A program made the position numbers and the translations under genes. Below, piece by piece: positions 6,641 to 12,687 of a stretch of 13,713 nucleotides of DNA (position 1 is the stretch's first letter; the number at the start of each line of letters is the position of its first letter). The DNA is from CAZTYW01 sp964617695 (lineage in GTDB: Bacteria > Chloroflexota > Dehalococcoidia > UBA2247 > RBG-13-53-26). The stretch is taken from the NCBI GenBank assembly GCA_964617695.1, contig CAZTYW010000055.1:1-13713 (forward strand). Reading direction: 5' to 3'. The notes under the pieces are model-generated. The model was not told the origin of the DNA. It ran no database searches and saw nothing but the letters and a program-made list of their open reading frames with translations.

Positions 6641-7468
6641 ATGAGCTACAAGAACCTGGAATTCGAGTGCCACGACCATATTGGCTGGTTGACGCTGAAC
6701 CGTCCCGGCAAGCTCAATGCCCTGACCATGGAGATGATCGACGAACTGCGACATTTCTTTGGCACTCTGGAGGAGCACCTGGAGGCTCGCGTGGTGGTGG
6801 TGCGCGGTGCCGGGCGCGCCTTCTGCGCCGGGGTGGACATCGATGATCTGGCCGGTCTCATGGGCAAGGGGGCCCCGGATGGGAAAGGACCCGGCGGGCC
6901 GGCTACCTACGGACATATGCTGCAGAGGGTCCTCACCGACGTGGTCCTTCAGATGCGGCACGCCCCGCAGCCTCTCGTCGCAGCGGTTCGAGGGCACGCC
7001 GTTGGGGGCGGCTTCAGCCTGGCCATGGCCTGCGATGTGCGCCTGGCCAGCGACACGGCTTCGTTCAGGGGCGCCTTCATTCAGATCGGGTACAGTGCCG
7101 GGGACATGGGCTCGACGTATTTCCTGCCCCGGCTGATCGGGCTGTCTCGGGCTTCCGAGTACCTTTACACCGGTCGGGTCATGGATGCGGCCACCGCAGA
7201 ACGCATCGGTTTCGTGTCGCGGGTATTGCCAGATGACCAGCTTGAGCAGGCGGCCGAGGGACTGGCGGGCGAAATGCTGGCCGCCACGCCTTTTGCGTTG
7301 AGGATGACCAAGGAGTTGCTCAATGCCAACGTGGACGCTCCCAGCCTGATCACGGCCACGCAACTCGAGGGCCGCACCCAGGTCCTTTGCGGCTTCACCG
7401 ATGATGCCCAGGAAGCGACCAGGGCCTCGTTCTTCGAGAAACGGGCGCCGGTGTTCCACGACCGCTAG
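6641..7468 (+). CDS. Enoyl-CoA hydratase/isomerase (crotonase) family protein
   Basis: A 275-residue crotonase-fold protein acting on a CoA thioester. LNRPGKLNAL (19-28), the oxyanion-hole loop FCAGVDIDDL (61-70) and the second oxyanion glycines in GHAVGGGFSLAMACD (118-132) are all present. The two catalytic glutamates of classical enoyl-CoA hydratase are not: Ser126 and Phe146 occupy their positions. Instead AFIQIGYSAGDMGS (145-158) resembles the PaaG/EchA-like group, in which an Asp (here Asp155) is a candidate catalytic acid. Isomerase or other crotonase chemistry is therefore as likely as hydration. A glycine-rich insertion (about 73-88) follows the first oxyanion loop. The gene stands alone, with its own promoter and ribosome binding site. 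The substrate is unknown. Confidence 0.88.
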   Translation: MSYKNLEFECHDHIGWLTLNRPGKLNALTMEMIDELRHFFGTLEEHLEARVVVVRGAGRAFCAGVDIDDLAGLMGKGAPDGKGPGGPATYGHMLQRVLTDVVLQMRHAPQPLVAAVRGHAVGGGFSLAMACDVRLASDTASFRGAFIQIGYSAGDMGSTYFLPRLIGLSRASEYLYTGRVMDAATAERIGFVSRVLPDDQLEQAAEGLAGEMLAATPFALRMTKELLNANVDAPSLITATQLEGRTQVLCGFTDDAQEATRASFFEKRAPVFHDR

Positions 7469-7506
7469 CCTTTCCGCTACTAGGGCGCGGACCGGCTCCT
7501 GACCCC

Positions 7507-7536
7507 TTTACAGCGTACGGGTGATGGGGCTATGCT
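7507..7536 (+). promoter_or_regulatory. Promoter of the tetR-exporter operon
   Basis: TTTACA (7507-7512, five of six) and TATGCT (7531-7536, four of six) are spaced by 18 bases. The predicted start point is near 7543, inside the adjacent palindrome. The leader would be about 27 bases, with no clear ribosome binding site before the ATG at 7570. Confidence 0.5.
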
Positions 7537-7542
7537 TGTGAG

Positions 7543-7560
7543 TGACCAACCAGTCGGTCA
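7543..7560. promoter_or_regulatory. Probable TetR-family operator
   Basis: TGACCAACCAGTCGGTCA is an imperfect palindrome: seven of nine base pairs match between halves, with the outer TGACC/GGTCA arms perfect. The arm sequences resemble operators of many autoregulated TetR-family repressors. It begins about seven bases after the -10 box, so a bound repressor would cover the transcription start. The site is ten bases upstream of the tetR start codon. Confidence 0.6.
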
Positions 7561-7569
7561 GTCAAGCAG

Positions 7570-8321
7570 ATGGAAACCCCGGCCAAAAGGAAGGATGTCC
7601 CGGCATGGCGGCGTGAGAGGATACTCAGCGCTGCAGCAGAGCTGTTCTCCCAGGGCGGCTNNNNNNNNNNNNNNNNNNNNNNNNNNNNNNNNNNNNNNNN
7701 NNNNNNNNNNNNNNNNNNNNNNNNNNNNNNNNNNNNNNNNNNNNNNNNNNNNNNNNNNNNTGGCGGCGTGAGAGGATACTCAGCGCTGCAGCAGAGCTGT
7801 TCTCCCAGGGCGGCTATCATGGCGTGACCGTCGACGCCATCGCCCAGCAGGCCGGCATAAGCAAAGGCAACCTCTACTGGTACTTCAAGTCGAAGCAAGA
7901 GATCTTCCGCCTGCTGGCCGATTGCCTTGTTGAGCGGCTTTTGTCGCGTGTGATTGAAACAGAGCTGAGCGATATGCCACCGCGTGATAAGCTTCGTGCA
8001 CTCGCCCGGCGTTGCCTGGAGGCTGCCCAGGCAGACCCAGAGGCTGTGCGGGTCATGTGGCAGATCGCCACCCAGCCGGAACTGAAGGGACTACTGTCGC
8101 AGGAGTTCTCGCTATGGATCAGTCCATTCATCACTGATATGACTGCACTATTTGCCGAACTGGGGGAGAGAGAGCCAGAGGCCGTGGCTACCCTGTATGC
8201 CTTCACTCTCGATGCACTGATGATACTGGTCGCTATCGGGCCAGGCATCTACGACATGGCGAAACTGATAGCGGCGGTCGAAGAGAAGTTCCTGGGCCCT
8301 GAAGGGGGGAGAGATGTCTGA
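7570..8321 (+). CDS. TetR/AcrR family regulator, interrupted by an assembly gap
   Basis: As printed, this gene is broken by 100 N and a repeated 55-base segment. Removing the N run and one copy (155 bases in all) restores one frame of 198 codons. That protein has a TetR N-terminal helix (RRERILSAAAELFSQGG, 14-30), a helix-turn-helix with TVDAIAQQAGISKGNLYWYF (35-54) and then KSKQEIF, and an all-helical ligand-binding C-terminal domain. TetR proteins usually repress until a small ligand binds. The gene overlaps the downstream ATPase by eight bases, and an operator-like palindrome lies just upstream. It therefore probably represses itself and the exporter. The ATG at 7570 gives a normal TetR N-terminus. 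The ligand is unknown. Confidence 0.92.
7606..7660 (+). repeat. First copy of the 55-base duplication flanking the gap
   Basis: This segment, from TGGCGGCGTG to CAGGGCGGCT, is repeated base for base at 7761-7815 immediately after the N run. It is the end of the left contig. It encodes part of the tetR N-terminal helix. Confidence 0.97.
7661..7760. other. Assembly gap of exactly 100 N
   Basis: A run of exactly 100 N, the customary placeholder for a scaffold gap of unknown size. Both sides carry the same 55 bases, so the two contigs most likely overlap and no sequence is actually missing. Confidence 0.98.
7761..7815 (+). repeat. Second copy of the 55-base duplication
   Basis: Identical to 7606-7660 and placed directly after the N run. 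The following bases continue the TetR frame (YHGVTVDAIA), so this copy carries the true junction to the rest of the gene. Confidence 0.97.
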
Positions 8322-9045
8322 GCCCGTTCGTGGCGACGTCGGTGAGACACTGATCAGACTTGAGGATGTTTGGCGCTCATACCGGATGGGGCTGGTGGAG
8401 GTAAGGGCGCTCAAGGGTGTGAATCTTGAGGTAGGCCGGGGGGAGTTCGTAGTCATTCTGGGGCCGAGCGGGTCGGGCAAGACCACCCTTCTGAACCTCG
8501 TCGGGGGCATCGATTCGCCAACGTCGGGGCGGATCACCGTGGATGGTGTCGATGTCGCCACACTCGACGAGAGGAGCTTGACTGAATACCGACGCAACCA
8601 CATCGGCTTCGTCTTCCAGTTCTTCAACCTGATCCCCACACTGACGGCCAGGGAAAATGTCGAGTTTGCCGCAGACCTGGTCAGTTGGGCCAAAGACCCT
8701 GTGGAGGTGCTCGAGACCGTCGGGCTGAAGGAGCGTGCCGACCACTACCCCAGCGAGCTATCGGGCGGTGAGCAGCAGAGGGTGGCCATCGCCAGGGCCC
8801 TGGTAAAGGACCCTCCCATACTCCTGTGTGACGAGCCGACCGGCGAACTCGATTTTGAGACCGGGAAGCACATCTTGAGTGCCATACGTTCCATAAACGA
8901 AGTGAGTTGCAAGACCGTGCTCGTGGTTACCCACAACACGGCTATTGCGGAGATAGCCCGAAAGGTGGTCCGTCTGCGTAGCGGCGAGATCGTTGAAGTC
9001 AGGCAGAACGAGTGGCCCATTGATCCTCAGACACTGCGGTGGTGA
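8314..9045 (+). CDS. LolD/MacB-type ABC transporter ATP-binding protein
   Basis: A 243-residue ABC ATPase of the LolD/MacB/FtsE group (COG1136), which drives mechanotransmission-type FtsX permeases. Seen are Walker A GPSGSGKTT (50-58), Gln102 in the Q-loop (FVFQFFNLIPTLTA, typical of this group), the signature LSGGEQQRVAIARAL (149-163), Walker B ILLCDEPTGELD (169-180) and the switch His207. All catalytic motifs are intact. GGGGGGAGAG directly precedes the ATG. The start overlaps the tetR stop by eight bases, and the gene runs into the permease start, so all three are one operon. Confidence 0.94.
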   Translation: MSEPVRGDVGETLIRLEDVWRSYRMGLVEVRALKGVNLEVGRGEFVVILGPSGSGKTTLLNLVGGIDSPTSGRITVDGVDVATLDERSLTEYRRNHIGFVFQFFNLIPTLTARENVEFAADLVSWAKDPVEVLETVGLKERADHYPSELSGGEQQRVAIARALVKDPPILLCDEPTGELDFETGKHILSAIRSINEVSCKTVLVVTHNTAIAEIARKVVRLRSGEIVEVRQNEWPIDPQTLRW

Positions 9046-11453
9046 AGCGAATGGGTAGGTTGCACCGTTGGCTTCGGGGCAGACTCCAGACCAAGCTGCT
9101 GCGAGACCTGGCTGCCTCCAAGGGGCTTTTCCTTGCGGTTACCCTGGTTATCTTTCTGGGCGTTGCCTTCTTCGGTGCCTCTTTTCTGGCGTACCGAAAC
9201 CTCAAGAGCTCTTACGACTACTCTTATGAAGCGCTGCGCTTTGCGGATTTTACCGTCAAGACGGCCAGGCAGGTAGACACTCCGGCGCAGGTGCTGGCGG
9301 AGATCGACCCGATTCCGGGGGTGGAGGCGGTCACGGGCAGGCTGAACGCGGAGTTCGCCCTCACGCTCCCAGGAGGCGATGGAAAGAAGGTAATGGCGCG
9401 GGTGATTTCCCTGCCGTCCGGCTCCCGCGCCGCGGTAAACGACGTCAAACTGGAGGAAGGCGCCTATCTGGAGAAGGGCTCGACACACGATCTGCTTGTC
9501 GAGAAGAGCTTTGCGGAGCACCACGGATTGAGTCCTGGGGACGGCGTTTTCCTGAATGTGGGTGGCCAGGACATCGGCTTGAGCGTTGCTGGCATCGTCA
9601 CCAGCCCGGAGTACATCTGGCCCGCCAAGAGCCGCCAGGAGATCCTGGTCTCGCCTGAGACCTTCGGCGTCGTTTTCGTTTCCAGTGAGGCCGTGCCCGA
9701 TCTGGTAGGGGTGTCCGCGGTCAACGAGTTCTGCATATTGGTTGAAGACGGGGCGGACAGTGGGGCAGCCATTTCGGCGGTTGAAGCCGCCCTGACGGAA
9801 TACCAGGTGGTGGATGTGGTTGCGAAGGAAGACCAGCCGAGCAACGCCGCCCTTAAGCTCGATCTCCAGGGGTTCGGTGAGATGGCGGAGGTATTCCCTC
9901 TTCTGTTTCTGATTGTCGGGGCGCTGGCTACCTATATCCTGCTGAACAGGATAGTGCAGAATCAGAGGTCGCAGATCGGGTTGATGCGGGCGCTGGGTTA
10001 CTCACGCAGACAGGTCCTGGTTCATTACCTTAGTTTTGCCCTCATCATCGGGGCTGTAGGCGCTGTGGCCGGTGTCATAGCCGGGTATCTCCTCTCGGCC
10101 GCTGTAACCAGGCTATACGTGGGCATGCTGGGGCTGCCTTTCATGGTCACCAGAATGGGGTGGGTAGAGTGGCTGGCGATGGAAGAGGCTCTGATGCTGG
10201 GGATTGTCCCCTGCATGGTTGCCGGCATTATCCCTGCGCTGGCCGCTTCCCGCACGGCCCCTGCCGAGGCCATGCGCACGCCGCCCCCAACCGCCGGCAG
10301 ACGCTTGCTGGTTGAGCGGCTGTTGCCGTTCCTCGGCCGTGTGGGTTTCCTGTGGAGGATTCCCCTGCGGAACATCTTTCGCAGTCGCCGCCGAAGTCTT
10401 TACACGGTCATAGGCGTTGCCTTCGGCATTAGCCTGATACTTGTATCCGCAGCCTTCATTGACTCGATTGAGTCTCTCATTGACCTGCAATTCAACCGGA
10501 TTCAAAGATACGATGCACAGGTCTCCTTTGCAGAACCTCAGCCTGCAACAGTGGTTGATGACATGCAGGTCTGGAGCGCCTCACAAAGGGTCGAGCCGGT
10601 CCTTCAACTCCCTGTCAGGCTCGACTATGGAGGCAAGAGCTATTCCACCCTGGCGGTGGGGCTGTCACCCCAGGCCGAGTTGTATGGGCTGTATTCATCG
10701 GCTGGGAACCCGGTGACGGTTACGGACCAGGGCATCCTGTTGAGCGAAGGCCTGCGGAGCACTTTGGGCATAAACGTGGGTGACGTCGCTGCTGTGCGAT
10801 CTGCTTTTGCTGTGCGGCAACTGACAGTTGCGGGGTTTGTCAAGCAACCGATGGGCAGCTATGGGTATGTGACTCTGGCTGAGGCACAGGGACTGTCCGG
10901 TGGAGAGGCTGTGGTAAGCGGTGTTATGGTCGATGTTGGGCCAGGGCAGGCCGATATCATCCGGGAGCAGGCGTATCAGCTTCCGGCCGCCGGGTCTGTG
11001 GAGTTGACTGCTGAGACCCTTGACGAGGTGAACGACCTGATGGGACTGCTTCGGGTCATGATGTGGGTCATGATGGGCTTTGGCGCTGCGCTGGCCCTGG
11101 CTATTGTGTTCACCACGGTTACTATAAGCATCGTCGAGCGGCGTCGGGAAATCGCCACCATGCGCACCCTTGGGGAAGGCAGGGCCAGGATCACGGCCAT
11201 GTTGACGCTTGAGAACCTGCTCCTGGGGTTCATCGGCATTATTCCCGGAATCGCGCTCGGGTATGCGCTGGCGGTGCTGTTCTTCAGTCTCGTCCAGACC
11301 GACATGATGAGTTTCGATCTGGTGGTGTTTCCCCGTACGTATTTACTGACTGTGGGCGTGATCATTCTGATCATGCTCGTTTCCCAGTGGCCGGGCATCC
11401 GCCATGTTCAAGGGCTGGACCTGGCCAGGGTCATCAAAGAGCAGGTGACCTGA
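9039..11453 (+). CDS. Long FtsX-type ABC transporter permease
   Basis: An 804-residue permease with two FtsX-like halves. A first transmembrane helix (about 29-51) is followed by a large extracytoplasmic domain (about 52-280), then three helices (near 285-307, 335-360 and 383-405). A fifth helix (about 454-478) starts the second half, with another external domain (about 480-665) and three final helices (near 672-695, 723-747 and 767-790). Each half has the conserved cytoplasmic motif after its second helix: IGLMRALGYSRRQVL and IATMRTLGEGRARI. The duplicated architecture can work without a second permease. The start is uncertain: GTG at 9039 or 9042 overlaps the ATPase stop, while ATG at 9051 begins MGRLHRWL. 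No HlyD/MacA-like adaptor or outer-membrane partner is encoded nearby. Confidence 0.92.
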   Translation: MVKRMGRLHRWLRGRLQTKLLRDLAASKGLFLAVTLVIFLGVAFFGASFLAYRNLKSSYDYSYEALRFADFTVKTARQVDTPAQVLAEIDPIPGVEAVTGRLNAEFALTLPGGDGKKVMARVISLPSGSRAAVNDVKLEEGAYLEKGSTHDLLVEKSFAEHHGLSPGDGVFLNVGGQDIGLSVAGIVTSPEYIWPAKSRQEILVSPETFGVVFVSSEAVPDLVGVSAVNEFCILVEDGADSGAAISAVEAALTEYQVVDVVAKEDQPSNAALKLDLQGFGEMAEVFPLLFLIVGALATYILLNRIVQNQRSQIGLMRALGYSRRQVLVHYLSFALIIGAVGAVAGVIAGYLLSAAVTRLYVGMLGLPFMVTRMGWVEWLAMEEALMLGIVPCMVAGIIPALAASRTAPAEAMRTPPPTAGRRLLVERLLPFLGRVGFLWRIPLRNIFRSRRRSLYTVIGVAFGISLILVSAAFIDSIESLIDLQFNRIQRYDAQVSFAEPQPATVVDDMQVWSASQRVEPVLQLPVRLDYGGKSYSTLAVGLSPQAELYGLYSSAGNPVTVTDQGILLSEGLRSTLGINVGDVAAVRSAFAVRQLTVAGFVKQPMGSYGYVTLAEAQGLSGGEAVVSGVMVDVGPGQADIIREQAYQLPAAGSVELTAETLDEVNDLMGLLRVMMWVMMGFGAALALAIVFTTVTISIVERRREIATMRTLGEGRARITAMLTLENLLLGFIGIIPGIALGYALAVLFFSLVQTDMMSFDLVVFPRTYLLTVGVIILIMLVSQWPGIRHVQGLDLARVIKEQVT

Positions 11454-11515
11454 TAGGGTCTGGGTGCGGCCGGCTGCGGCGGGCAGCGCCCGGGGATTTC
11501 GCCAGCGTCGTCCTC

Positions 11516-11543
11516 TTGTAGAAAGGGTGCCCCGTGATAAAAT
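11516..11543 (+). promoter_or_regulatory. Probable promoter of the GNAT gene
   Basis: An extended -10 element TGATAAAAT (11535-11543), that is TG, one base, then TAAAAT (five of six), lies 16 bases after a weak -35, TTGTAG (11516-11521). The start point would be near 11550. A G-rich ribosome binding site (GCGGGGGGGA, 11563-11572) precedes the ATG at 11577. Confidence 0.45.
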
Positions 11544-11576
11544 TGCTGCATAGCATACATCTGCGGGGGGGAACAG

Positions 11577-12023
11577 ATGGAGCCGCTCGAAGGGTTGAGA
11601 ATTCGCCCGATGACGGACAGGGACATGCCTGCGTTGGTTGCCATCGACCAGAAGATCACCGGGAAGGACAGGATGACCAGTTGGCCACAGAAGGTCAGCA
11701 GCCACTTCAACACGTACTATCCTCCACTTTGCTTCGTAGCCGAGGCAGACAGCGGGGTCGTCGGTTTCATCATAGGCGTGGTGATGGGTGCCGAGTACGG
11801 TCTGCCGCTGAGCGGATGGATCAACATCATCGGCGTTGATCCGGAGTACCAGGGACGGGGCATAGGTAGAATGCTGACACGGTCCTTCATAGAAGCTTGC
11901 CAGCGCAGAGGGATCAAAGCGCGCCTGATGGTCCGGCAAAAGGACGAACGGTTGAAGAGAATGCTGGCATCCCTGGGGTTCCAGCAGGGCGATCTGGTGG
12001 ACTTCGTCAAAGGATTCGGCTAG
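11577..12023 (+). CDS. GNAT family N-acetyltransferase
   Basis: A 148-residue GCN5-related acetyltransferase that transfers acetyl from acetyl-CoA to an amine. The acetyl-CoA-binding motif A is clear: INIIGVDPEYQGRGIGRML (82-100), with QGRGIG contacting the pyrophosphate. The N-terminal LRIRPMTDRDMPALVAID (7-24) and the C-terminal LASLGFQQGD (130-139) match the standard layout, and the length is typical of single-domain members. The shape resembles RimI-like proteins, but the substrate cannot be assigned. It has its own promoter and is not tightly linked to the exporter operon upstream. Convergent with the phosphoesterase gene. Confidence 0.93.
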   Translation: MEPLEGLRIRPMTDRDMPALVAIDQKITGKDRMTSWPQKVSSHFNTYYPPLCFVAEADSGVVGFIIGVVMGAEYGLPLSGWINIIGVDPEYQGRGIGRMLTRSFIEACQRRGIKARLMVRQKDERLKRMLASLGFQQGDLVDFVKGFG

Positions 12024-12090
12024 GTGCCGGTAGCGGCTGCCCGGCCGTCAGTCGAAGGACTTTATATGTCGGCCGTCATTGAAGTGGACA

Positions 12091-12103
12091 CAACTGGCAG
12101 TTG
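12091..12103. repeat. Perfect inverted repeat in a convergent intergenic gap
   Basis: CAACTG-G-CAGTTG is a perfect six-base dyad. The right arm can instead pair as AGTTG-GGCT-CAACT with the following bases (12099-12112). It lies between two converging genes, where a terminator is expected, but has no T-run. The same gap holds two copies of CGGCCGTCA (12042-12050 and 12070-12078). Confidence 0.3.
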
Positions 12104-12132
12104 GGCTCAACTCGGCTGTCGTGCGAGTTCCT

Positions 12133-12615
12133 TCAAAGCGTGAAGACCTCAGGCATCATGGAGTCGAGATCAACGGTGGCGATGGTGGAAGTGTTGCTCG
12201 TCCACCCGCCGCACTCACCCGGATTCACCACCACGGTCGGCTCCCGTCTGACGTCGATCTGGTGGGTGTGGCCGTAGACAATCAGGTCGTACCTGCCGCT
12301 GGCCACCAGCGCTTCCAGGAATGTGGGCTGGTGCATCAGGGCGATTCTCTTGCCTTCAATCTCCAGCTCGCAGTGGTCGTCATGCAGCTCAGCGATATCC
12401 TTGAATCTGCGGAGGAGGAAGCGCTTGTCTCCGTCGTTATTGCCAAACACTCCCACCAGCTTCGTGTTGAGTCCCTGCAGCACACTGGCGGTAAAAGGGG
12501 AGACAAAGTCCCCGGCGTGCAGCACCAGGTCTACCTCCTCACGATTGAAGACCTCCACTGCCTTGTCAATCAGGGGCAGGTTGTCGTGGCTGTCTGACAT
12601 GATCCCGATTTTCAC
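12133..12615 (-). CDS. YfcE/MJ0936-type metallophosphoesterase
   Basis: A 160-residue calcineurin-like phosphoesterase of the YfcE/MJ0936 family, which hydrolyses phosphodiesters with two metal ions. The metal-binding motifs are all present: DSHDN (Asp8, His10), GDF (Asp36), GNND (Asn59), His95 in ALMHQ, and GHTH (His116, His118). The length is normal and the protein is cytoplasmic. The start is GTG at 12613-12615, supported by a Shine-Dalgarno AAAGGAG (12623-12629) at the right distance and by the family N-terminus MKIGIMSDSH. It lies 72 bases downstream of the acyl-CoA synthetase gene on the same strand and may be co-transcribed. The physiological substrate is unknown. Confidence 0.94.
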   Translation of the reverse strand: MKIGIMSDSHDNLPLIDKAVEVFNREEVDLVLHAGDFVSPFTASVLQGLNTKLVGVFGNNDGDKRFLLRRFKDIAELHDDHCELEIEGKRIALMHQPTFLEALVASGRYDLIVYGHTHQIDVRREPTVVVNPGECGGWTSNTSTIATVDLDSMMPEVFTL

Positions 12616-12622
12616 TTTTCAA

Positions 12623-12629
12623 CTCCTTT
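12623..12629 (-). promoter_or_regulatory. Shine-Dalgarno deciding the GTG start of the phosphoesterase
   Basis: AAAGGAG on the minus strand ends seven bases before GTG at 12615. An in-frame ATG five codons later (the M of SDSH) would remove the first beta strand and sit too far away, so GTG is the start. Confidence 0.7.
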
Positions 12630-12649
12630 GACCTTCGGGTTGCACCCAT

Positions 12650-12679
12650 CGGGTAGCCCGGGCGGTTGATGATTACCCG
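12650..12679. repeat. Inverted repeat after the acyl-CoA synthetase gene
   Basis: CGGGTA (12650-12655) pairs with TACCCG (12674-12679) across an 18-base loop that contains the self-complementary GCCCGGGC. It sits just after the minus-strand stop of the synthetase subunit. No T-run follows, so any role as a terminator is unproven. Confidence 0.25.
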
Positions 12680-12687
12680 GGGTGTGC

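Noticed and set aside
6431..7459. A 342-codon open frame on the minus strand opposite the crotonase gene
   Set aside because: It lacks any recognisable domain and mirrors the codon bias of a GC-rich gene on the other strand; the crotonase on the plus strand is certain.
7570..8321. tetR as a pseudogene or as two separate genes
   Set aside because: The break coincides with the N run and an exact contig-end duplication, and removing the artefact restores a perfect frame.
11473..11487. GCTGC/GCAGC hairpin after the FtsX-type permease as a terminator
   Set aside because: The stem is five bases in very GC-rich sequence, and no T-run follows.
12079..12597. A 172-codon plus-strand frame opposite the phosphoesterase gene
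   Set aside because: It is antisense to a gene with all metal-binding motifs of its family and shows no domain of its own.
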